DNA from: an uncultured Azospirillum sp.
GTDB lineage: Bacteria; Pseudomonadota; Alphaproteobacteria; Azospirillales; Azospirillaceae
Assembly (NCBI GenBank): GCA_937960755.1
Contig: CALGOL010000579.1
Coordinates: 1 to 5,789, forward strand
DNA: 5,789 nt
Reading direction: 5' to 3'
The position numbers and the translations under genes were made by a program. The notes under the pieces are model-generated. The model saw only the letters and a list, made by a program, of their open reading frames with translations, was not told the origin of the DNA and did not search any database. This document shows positions 1 to 5,403 of the stretch, one piece after another; the stretch's first letter is position 1, and each line of letters opens with the position of its first letter.

Positions 1-135
1 ATGGTGCGCGCGGGCTACGCCATGATCTACCGGCCGCGCGCCTGGGCCTTCGGCCGGGCGAACGGGCTTTCGGCATCGAAGGAATCGTCAAAAGAGAAAC
101 GGCGCACGCTGCTCATGACGATAATCCCATGTTAG
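1..135 (+). CDS. Possible 3' end of an unidentified plus-strand gene, cut by the window start
   Basis: The frame beginning at base 1 is open for 44 codons and ends at TAG 133-135, so it could be the tail of a gene entering from the left; the ATG at base 1 need not be its start. The stretch RAGYAMIYRPRAWAFGRA resembles the segment near the end of family-2 glycosyltransferase domains (pattern AGY..xY.P.A), and the Lys/Arg-rich segment that follows is also seen there, but this is a weak visual match. The first 22 codons all end in G or C. That does not discriminate, because the minus-strand alternative at 27-116 shares the same third positions. If real, it would end 14 nt from the convergent fliF stop and would be shorter at the C-terminus than a typical transferase. 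It is probably mutually exclusive with the minus-strand fragment at 27-116. It may also be non-coding. Confidence 0.25.
   Translation: MVRAGYAMIYRPRAWAFGRANGLSASKESSKEKRRTLLMTIIPC
27..116 (-). pseudogene. Possible truncated FliH/FlbE-like flagellar ORF downstream of fliF
   Basis: Reading with fliF, an ATG at 116 lies 33 nt after the fliF stop, with GGGA 8 nt upstream as a possible ribosome-binding site. It opens a 29-codon frame that stops at TAG (27-29), with a second in-frame TAG about three codons later. The peptide starts MSSVRRFSFDDSFDAE. As I recall, alphaproteobacterial FliH/FlbE proteins (export-ATPase regulators encoded in fliF-fliG-fliH-fliN clusters) often start with a short basic stretch followed by a Phe/Asp motif like this. 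A working FliH would be over 200 residues, so this would be a remnant, a frameshifted gene or an assembly error. Chance resemblance is quite possible because the peptide is short and low in complexity. It competes with the plus-strand frame over the same bases. Confidence 0.27.
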
Positions 136-149
136 GGCGCGGCATGGCT

Positions 150-1811
150 TCAGCTTTCCTGATAGAGCCAGTTGCGCAGGATCGAGACCGCTTCTTCCGG
201 GTGCTTTTCGACGATCTCGCCAACTTTGCGCAAGGAGGAGGCGCGAACCCGGCCTTCCACCTTGTTGATGTCGATCATCTGCTCCAACTCTTCGTCGGCC
301 TGCGCCGCCTCCAGCGCCAAATCTTGCGCCAGCGCGCCGCTGGGGCCGGCCAGCGCGGTCGGCATGCCGGATTGATCGGTTAGCAGACGATCCATTTCCT
401 CGTCTTCCGCCGCTTCCGACTTCTCGAAAGCCCGCGCGATCAGCGGGCGGATGACCAGCAGGATAATCAGCACGGCGACGATGCCCAGCACCAGCATTTC
501 GCCCAGTCGGAAGACGTCTTCGCGGGTCAGGCCCATAAACAGCGCCTCCACCGGGGGGGCGTCGTCCTCCGGCGACCAGAAGCGCATATTGATGACTTCC
601 AGCGTGTCGCCGCGCACCGCGTCGAGACCGGCGGCCGAGCGCACCAAAGCGCGGATGCTTTCCAGTTCGTTTTCCGGGCGCGGCTGATAGACCGGCTTGC
701 CGTCGACGTACTGATAAGCCCCGTCCACCAGCACCGCAACGGAAACACGGCGCACCTGGCCGGTTTCGCGCACATGATTCTTGGTGGTGCGGCTGATCTC
801 GAAGTTGGTGGTTTCTTCAGTCCGCGACTGCTTGTTGGACGAAATCGGCCCGGTGTTGTTGCCCGACGCCTGCGCCGTCGGCAGGTTTTGATCCACCGTC
901 ACCGGGGCCAGCGGGTCGCGGTCCTGGGATTCGTTGCTTTCAGTGACGCTCTGGGTCGAGCGCGCCACCTGGCTTTCCGGGTCGAAGATTTCCGAACTGG
1001 TGGTGATGCGGTCGAAGTCGAGGTCGGCCGACACTTCGGCGCGCACCTTGCCGTAACCGATGGTGCGGCCCAGCAAGTCTTCGATGGTGCGGGCGAGGCG
1101 GCCTTCGTAGGCCAGCTTCTTTTCGTCGGCGGTGGCCGACAGCATCGCTTCGCTGTCCTGCCCCATGCCGCGGGCCAGCAGCTTGCCCTTGTCGTCGATG
1201 ATGGAAATTTGCGACGGCTGGAGGTTGGGCACCGACGAGGCGATCAGGTGCTGAATGGCGTTGATGTTTTCCCGCGACAATTGCCCGCCGGGACGCAGCT
1301 TGACGAAGACGCTGGCGGTGGCCGGGTTGTTCTGGCGGGCGAACAATTCGCGCTTGGGCAGCACCAGATGCACGCGGGCGTTTTCAACGCCGTTCAGCGT
1401 CGCGACCGTGCGGGCCATTTCGCCTTCCAGCGCCCGCAAGTGATTGATGTTTTGAATAAAGGCGGTGGTGCCGAAGCCTTCCGACTTGTCAAAGATTTCA
1501 TAGCCCACCGATCCGCCGGAGGGCAGGCCGGCCGCCGCCACTTTCATGCGCATCGGCCCCACCTGATTGGCGGGAACGGAAATCTTGGTGCCGGTCTTGT
1601 CCACCTGATAGGGGACCTTGGCGGCGTCAAGCTGCTTGGAGATCGCCGCCGCGTCCGCCGGCTGCAATTCGGCGTAGAGCAGCTCCATCTCCGGCGTCGA
1701 TAGCCGCATGGTCAGATAGATGAAGAAGCCGATCAGCAGCAGACCGACGCCGCCGATTGCCGCCAGCCGCATCGGACCCAGATTGCGCAACGTCGAAAGC
1801 AGGTTTTCCAC
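150..1811 (-). CDS. fliF: Flagellar MS-ring protein FliF
   Basis: FliF forms the membrane-embedded MS ring of the flagellar basal body. The ring houses the type III export gate, and its cytoplasmic tail binds the switch protein FliG. From the GTG at 1811 it is 553 residues, normal for the family. A first membrane helix spans about residues 16-35. A YscJ/FliF ring-building region follows (ELQPADAAAISKQLDAA, the loop AAAGLPSGGSVGYEIFD, then ARVHLVLPKRELF). Next come a periplasmic region with a Ser/Thr/Asn-rich stretch, a second membrane helix at about 439-455, an acidic linker, and the C-terminal FliG-binding segment ending in HPEEAVSILRNWLYQES. The frame extends upstream to a GTG at 1874, but that start has no Shine-Dalgarno, whereas 1811 has AAGAAGGG. 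All family landmarks are present, so the gene looks intact. No fliG start follows it, which is unusual. Identification is very secure; the start is probable. Confidence 0.97.
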   Translation of the reverse strand: MENLLSTLRNLGPMRLAAIGGVGLLLIGFFIYLTMRLSTPEMELLYAELQPADAAAISKQLDAAKVPYQVDKTGTKISVPANQVGPMRMKVAAAGLPSGGSVGYEIFDKSEGFGTTAFIQNINHLRALEGEMARTVATLNGVENARVHLVLPKRELFARQNNPATASVFVKLRPGGQLSRENINAIQHLIASSVPNLQPSQISIIDDKGKLLARGMGQDSEAMLSATADEKKLAYEGRLARTIEDLLGRTIGYGKVRAEVSADLDFDRITTSSEIFDPESQVARSTQSVTESNESQDRDPLAPVTVDQNLPTAQASGNNTGPISSNKQSRTEETTNFEISRTTKNHVRETGQVRRVSVAVLVDGAYQYVDGKPVYQPRPENELESIRALVRSAAGLDAVRGDTLEVINMRFWSPEDDAPPVEALFMGLTREDVFRLGEMLVLGIVAVLIILLVIRPLIARAFEKSEAAEDEEMDRLLTDQSGMPTALAGPSGALAQDLALEAAQADEELEQMIDINKVEGRVRASSLRKVGEIVEKHPEEAVSILRNWLYQES

Positions 1812-1820
1812 CGCGGGCGA

Positions 1821-1828
1821 CCCTTCTT
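1821..1828 (-). promoter_or_regulatory. Ribosome-binding site that sets the fliF start
   Basis: The minus strand reads AAGAAGGG, whose end is 9 nt before the GTG at 1811. The first encoded residues from this GTG (V/M-ENLLSTLRNLGP) lead directly into the first membrane helix. The longer alternative would add 21 residues rich in Arg and Phe and has no purine-rich site before it. Confidence 0.65.
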
Positions 1829-1924
1829 GACAAGCGGTCCCGGCGAACCGTGGTCGCCGGAATCGGAAATTCACCGCATGCTATAAAAATCGTGATGAAT
1901 AGAGGGTTAATTCGGCGGCAGATT

Positions 1925-1942
1925 TTGCCTAGCGCTGGGCAA
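1925..1942. repeat. 18-bp near-perfect palindrome upstream of fliF, candidate operator
   Basis: TTGCCTAGCGCTGGGCAA is its own reverse complement apart from one pair (T1930 opposite G1937), with AGCGCT at the centre. It sits between the HD-hydrolase stop (1968) and the fliF start (1811), about 115 bp upstream of the latter. On the strand transcribed here it is followed by AAAATC rather than a T-run, and its centre leaves little room for a loop. A dimeric regulator site is therefore more likely than an intrinsic terminator for the HD gene. On the plus strand it is followed by TTTTT, but no plus-strand gene ends there. The binding factor is unknown. Confidence 0.4.
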
Positions 1943-1967
1943 TTTTTACCTATCTGGCGCTGCACAA

Positions 1968-2567
1968 TCAATCGGCGTTCTGCAATTCCCGGTAACGGGC
2001 GAGAAACGCCGCTCTGGCCTCTTCCGGGCCCAACGGCACAATGGGCTCGGGGCTGGGCGCCGGCAAATCGCGCCAATTCACCCGGTGCGGCGCGCACAAG
2101 TCGCGCAATTCGGTGGCGAGCGCGCGCTGATCGGCGATTTTGACCGCGCGGCTTTCGGGATAGGTGAATGCGAAGCGCTTGGCGAGCGCCGCTTTCAGTG
2201 GCGCCACCGCGGCGCGGATGGCTTCGCGCCCGATGCGGACTTTCCATGGCGTCGGCCAGTCGCCGGTGAACGCTTCTTCACAGTCATGCATCAATGCTTC
2301 GTATTCGAAACCGGGCGCAACCAGCCGGCTAGCGAGCACGCAATGTTGCGCGACGCTGTAAAACGCGATGGTGTTGCCGACGAACCGGCATTGGTAGGCC
2401 AGCGGCCGCGCGATGTCTTCTATGTCGAAACGGGTGAAGTCGGGCTTCTCCAAATCGACGGTGCGGCCGGAGAAGGTTAAAAGCGCCGCCGTCGGCTCCG
2501 GGACGTTCAGCAGATCATATTGGTCGGGGTGATCCACCCGCGGCGACGGGCGCTTGCGCGGCGCCAT
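1968..2567 (-). CDS. HD-domain phosphohydrolase (nucleotidase-like)
   Basis: This 199-residue cytosolic protein has the metal-binding HD signature: H75 in YSVAQH, H94-D95 in ALMHDCEEAF, and D146 in VKIAD. It has the layout of small stand-alone HD hydrolases related to 5'-deoxynucleotidases. The segments FDIEDIARPLAYQCRFVG and HDCEEAFTGDWPTPWK match that group's conserved blocks (usually 'IDIEDIAHALS.ICRF.G' and 'HDA.EAYLGDIP.PLK'). It lacks the GYP motif of cyclic-di-GMP phosphodiesterases and the long helical domains of RelA/SpoT. The likely reaction is metal-dependent removal of phosphate from a nucleotide; the substrate cannot be read from the sequence. About 27 residues precede the conserved core. 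The ATG lies 3 nt after the stop of the upstream hybrid kinase and has no clear Shine-Dalgarno of its own, which suggests translational coupling and a shared mRNA. A GTG at codon 11 is a less supported alternative start. Fold assignment is firm; substrate is not. Confidence 0.9.
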   Translation of the reverse strand: MAPRKRPSPRVDHPDQYDLLNVPEPTAALLTFSGRTVDLEKPDFTRFDIEDIARPLAYQCRFVGNTIAFYSVAQHCVLASRLVAPGFEYEALMHDCEEAFTGDWPTPWKVRIGREAIRAAVAPLKAALAKRFAFTYPESRAVKIADQRALATELRDLCAPHRVNWRDLPAPSPEPIVPLGPEEARAAFLARYRELQNAD

Positions 2568-2570
2568 GGT

Positions 2571-4676
2571 TCAAGACGCCGCCAATTGATCGTTGATGGC
2601 GGCGATGGTCTCCTCCACCGTCAGGTTCATCTTCGGCATCAGCAGGGCGGTGCGCTCCAAATCGTCGTATTTGTCGTTCATGGCGCGGGCGACGCGGGCG
2701 AGACGCGGGCAGCCGAAATTAGCCGCCAGCCCGGCCAGCGTATGGGCGGCGTGCTTGACGCCGCGCGGCTGGTTGGAGGCGAGCGCCAGATGCAGGCTGG
2801 CGAGCTCCCGTTCCGCCGTATCCGGCAGCAGACGCAGCATGCTGTCGAGGCTGTCCGATCCCAACGCCTGGCGCAACTCCGCCAGCTTGACCTTGTCCAT
2901 CACCGGATGCAGATCAAAGTCTTCGCTCAAGCCGGCCAAAACCGCAGCGTCGGAAAGCTCGCCGTTCAAGTCCCGCCCAGATGACAGATGATCGATCACC
3001 GCGGCGAGCTGAGACCAGTCGATGGGCTTGGTTAGATAGGCGTCGAGCCCGGCGGCGAGATGGCTGGCGCGATGTTCCGGTAAAGCGTCGGCCGATAAGC
3101 CGATGATCGGCAGTTCGTACATCGGCGGCTCCATCCGTCGGATGGCGCGGGTGGCGCTGGGGCCGTCCAGCACCGGCATCGCCATATCCAGTATGACCGC
3201 GTCATACATTTCCTCGCGCAGCAACTCCAGCACGCGGGCGCCGTTCTCCACCGCCGTCACCTGATGTCCCATGCGCTTCAGCATGGTGGTGATGAGCATG
3301 CGGTTGACGTCGTTGTCTTCCGCCAGCAACAAAGCGGCCGGCTTCGCCGCCGGGGTCGGCTGGTCGGACAATGTTTCAGACGGCGGGCGGGCGATGGCGT
3401 CCAGCGACGGCGGCCCTTCGGCGCAGGCGACCACCAGCGAGAAATGGAAGGTGGAGCCGCGGCCCATCTCGCTCTTGACGCTGATTTTACCGCCCATGGC
3501 TTCGACGAGGCGTTTGCAGATCGCCAGCCCCAACCCGGTGCCGCCATAACGCCGCGCGGTAGAGGCGTCAGCCTGAACGAAAGCTTCAAACAGCCGCTCC
3601 ACCTGCTCTTCGGTCATGCCGATGCCGGTGTCGGAAACTTCGCAGTGCAGTTCGATCTGGCCGTCGGGCCAGTCCACCGCCCACAGCGCCACCTCGACCC
3701 AGCCGCGGTCGGTGAACTTGATGGCGTTGCCGATCAGGTTGAACAGCACTTGGCGGAAGCGCACCGGGTCGCCGCGGACATGGCGCGGCGTGTCGTCGGC
3801 GATGGAGGACGACAGCGACAAGCCCTTGGCGGCGGCGCGCACCAAGAACAGGTTAATGACGTCGTCCATCAGGCGATAGAGCGAGAAGTCGATCTTCTCG
3901 AGCTCCAATTGGCCGGCTTCGACCTTGGAGAAATCCAGCACGTCGTTAAGGATGGCGAGCAAGGTTTCCGCCGACGCGCGCAGCGTTTTGACAAAACTTT
4001 GCTGTTGATCGCTCAGTTCGGTGCCCATCAGCAGATCGCCCATGCCGATGACGGCGGTCATCGGCGTGCGCAGTTCGTGGCTCATCATGGCGAGGAAGCG
4101 CGATTTGGCGACGTTGGCGGCTTCCGCCGCCAGACGGGCGTTTTCCGCCTCCTCCCGCGCCCGGTCGAGATCTTCGGCCAGCGCGAAGGTTTCCGCCGCC
4201 AGCCGGGTTTGTTCATCCTGGGCGCCGCGCAGCTTGCCTTGGGTTTCGTGCTGTTCCGACACGTCCATGCAGGTGGCGACCAGCCAGCGCGCCGCGTTGT
4301 CCGGGCCGGTGATGGCGCGCACGGTCAGCGCGTTCCAGAACGACGAGCCGTCCTTGCGGTACAATAGCGCCTCGTCCGCCGCCGGACTGCATTCGTCAAC
4401 CGCGGCGAAGACCCGCGTCACCGCTTCGACGTCGGTGTCTGGGCCGTAAAACACGTCGCAGCCGCGGCCCACCAACTCGTGCGAGCGGTAGCCGGTCATC
4501 TCCATCAGCGCGTGATTGCAAAAGACGATGGGAAAGCCCGGTCGGGTCGGATCGGTGACCAACAGTCCGACGCCCATCACATGGATAACCTGCTCCAACA
4601 CGCTGGCGTCGAACAGCGAAGCGGCCGGCTCATGGGATGATTCGGGCGGTTTGGCGACGGAAGCGAGATCAGACAA
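2571..4676 (-). CDS. Hybrid sensor histidine kinase: LOV-like PAS, HisKA, HATPase, receiver, Hpt
   Basis: This 701-residue kinase has no membrane segment and is probably cytosolic. Domains in order: a PAS domain at about 25-140 with a LOV-type framework (NHALMEMTGY, GRGCDVFYGPDTD, YRKDGSSFWNAL); a charged, Ala-rich, probably coiled-coil linker at 141-190; HisKA with phospho-acceptor H200 in SHELRTP; a HATPase domain with N-box N313/N317, G1 DTGIGM (349-354), F-box LFEAF (362-366) and G2 GGTGLGL (378-384); a receiver at about 446-565 with acidic E452/D453, phospho-acceptor D497, S528 and K550; and a C-terminal Hpt with H645 in HTLAG. All catalytic residues are present, so a complete His-Asp-His relay is predicted within one chain. 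The start is TTG at 4676. No other ATG, GTG or TTG exists upstream before an in-frame TAG, and the next ATG lies inside the PAS domain. The only purine-rich site, AGAGGA, is 11 nt away, so initiation may be weak. It is followed at 3 nt by the HD hydrolase and is divergent from the receiver gene at 4891. The input signal is unknown. Confidence 0.95.
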   Translation of the reverse strand: MSDLASVAKPPESSHEPAASLFDASVLEQVIHVMGVGLLVTDPTRPGFPIVFCNHALMEMTGYRSHELVGRGCDVFYGPDTDVEAVTRVFAAVDECSPAADEALLYRKDGSSFWNALTVRAITGPDNAARWLVATCMDVSEQHETQGKLRGAQDEQTRLAAETFALAEDLDRAREEAENARLAAEAANVAKSRFLAMMSHELRTPMTAVIGMGDLLMGTELSDQQQSFVKTLRASAETLLAILNDVLDFSKVEAGQLELEKIDFSLYRLMDDVINLFLVRAAAKGLSLSSSIADDTPRHVRGDPVRFRQVLFNLIGNAIKFTDRGWVEVALWAVDWPDGQIELHCEVSDTGIGMTEEQVERLFEAFVQADASTARRYGGTGLGLAICKRLVEAMGGKISVKSEMGRGSTFHFSLVVACAEGPPSLDAIARPPSETLSDQPTPAAKPAALLLAEDNDVNRMLITTMLKRMGHQVTAVENGARVLELLREEMYDAVILDMAMPVLDGPSATRAIRRMEPPMYELPIIGLSADALPEHRASHLAAGLDAYLTKPIDWSQLAAVIDHLSSGRDLNGELSDAAVLAGLSEDFDLHPVMDKVKLAELRQALGSDSLDSMLRLLPDTAERELASLHLALASNQPRGVKHAAHTLAGLAANFGCPRLARVARAMNDKYDDLERTALLMPKMNLTVEETIAAINDQLAAS

Positions 4677-4890
4677 GGTCTCGGCGGTCCTCTGCTGAAG
4701 GGGGCGCGAAGAATGCTTACGCCTGCGGTCGAATGGGCTGACGATAGTGCGTAACGCGCCGTCGCGCTACGGCTTCGAAGGGTCGTAGGCTGATTAATCT
4801 CCGCTCGCCGCCGCAAGCATGAATGCGGGGTAGACAAAACATACGCCCTGTGGTCACTGAACGAAAGGAGCGAGCCAGGGGAGGCGAGAC
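4677..4890. promoter_or_regulatory. Divergent intergenic region between the hybrid kinase and the receiver gene
   Basis: These 214 bp must carry the promoters of both the leftward kinase/HD operon and the rightward receiver gene. Visible elements are an 8-bp palindrome GATTAATC at 4792-4799, and a short inverted repeat CCGCA (4811-4815) / TGCGG (4824-4828) with an 8-nt spacer. TAGACA at 4831-4836 resembles a -35 box, but no good -10 lies at the right distance. I see no sigma-54 motif and no convincing CtrA-type TTAA-N7-TTAA. The location makes regulation here certain in principle, but no specific promoter can be named. Confidence 0.45.
4877..4884 (+). promoter_or_regulatory. Strong ribosome-binding site of the receiver gene
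   Basis: AGGGGAGG ends 6 nt before the ATG at 4891. It is a near-consensus Shine-Dalgarno at good spacing and fixes the start of the receiver gene. It contrasts with the weak site before the TTG of the divergent kinase, which suggests the receiver is made in larger amounts. Confidence 0.8.
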
Positions 4891-5331
4891 ATGGTTGAAC
4901 AACCGGCGGGAGCAGGGCGCGGCGACGTTTCCAAGCTGGGCGTGTTGCTGGCCGAAGACGACGACTTCACCCGCATGATGCTGCAAAGGTTATTGGAAGA
5001 TCTGGGATTGCGCGCCGTGCTGGCGGCGGCGGACGGCGACGAAGCGCTAAAATTGCTGGAAGAGCGGCCGCAAGACGTCGATGTGGTGATCTGCGATCTG
5101 GAAATGCCGGGGCGCGGCGGGTTGGAGCTGCTGTTGACCATGCGCGCGCTGGACGACGGCCGCTTCGCCGAATTGCCGGTGATCGTGCTGACCGCCCATC
5201 GCGAGGCCGAGGTGGTGCAGCAGGCCATCGTCTTCGGCATTGCGGGATATCTGGTGAAGCCGGTATCTAAGCAAGAGCTGGTGCATCGTCTGACCCTGGC
5301 GGCGGGACTGCCCGGGTGCGGCGCGCCCTAA
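4891..5331 (+). CDS. Single-domain response regulator (CheY/DivK-like receiver)
   Basis: This 146-residue cytosolic protein is a receiver domain with almost nothing else. The acidic pocket is E22-D23-D24 in LLAEDDDFTRMML, the phospho-acceptor is D69 in VVICDLEMPG, the switch Thr is T101 in VLTAH, and the conserved Lys is K123 in LVKP, so all residues needed for phosphorylation are present. There is no DNA-binding or enzymatic output domain, so it must act by binding a partner or by passing phosphate on. About 15 residues of flexible N-terminus precede the domain, and the tail is short and Gly/Pro-rich. It is transcribed divergently from the hybrid kinase, whose Hpt H645 is a plausible phosphodonor; that pairing is inferred from position. 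The lolC-like gene begins 72 nt downstream on the same strand, and no clear terminator separates them. It could belong to chemotaxis, cell-cycle or stress signalling; the sequence does not decide. Confidence 0.93.
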   Translation: MVEQPAGAGRGDVSKLGVLLAEDDDFTRMMLQRLLEDLGLRAVLAAADGDEALKLLEERPQDVDVVICDLEMPGRGGLELLLTMRALDDGRFAELPVIVLTAHREAEVVQQAIVFGIAGYLVKPVSKQELVHRLTLAAGLPGCGAP

Positions 5332-5403
5332 TTTAGCTCGATTCCAGGCGATAAACCGGCGCCTCGACAGTGTTTGTTGGCCGCCGATAGGACGAATTTG
5401 ACG

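Noticed and set aside
114..145. 10-codon ORF MPRPNMGLSS between the fliF stop and the FliH-like ATG, overlapping it by ATGA
   Set aside because: It is too short, with no ribosome-binding site or known counterpart; the ATGA overlap is likely coincidental.
774..1703. Long plus-strand open frame (309 codons) opposite fliF
   Set aside because: Antisense shadow of a clear FliF gene; the translation is low in complexity and has no family signature.
1925..1942. The palindrome read as a plus-strand intrinsic terminator (hairpin followed by TTTTT)
   Set aside because: No plus-strand gene ends nearby, and the symmetric centre leaves at most a very small loop; an operator is a better reading.
1627..2247. 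Minus-strand frame of 206 codons bridging fliF and the HD gene
   Set aside because: It overlaps both real genes in another frame, is Arg/Ala/Gly-rich, and shows no conserved motif.
3264..4367. Long plus-strand open frame (367 codons) opposite the kinase
   Set aside because: It lies entirely antisense to a kinase with every conserved box intact, its translation is Arg/Gln/Gly/His-rich without recognisable motifs, and long antisense frames are common in high-GC genes.
4854..5240. Minus-strand frame (128 codons) opposite the receiver gene
   Set aside because: Ser/Arg-rich shadow of a well-supported receiver with a strong ribosome-binding site on the other strand.
5364..5391. Possible sigma-70 promoter for the lolC-like gene (TCGACA, 16 nt, GATAGG)
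   Set aside because: The -10 matches only about half of the consensus, no better than chance in this sequence.
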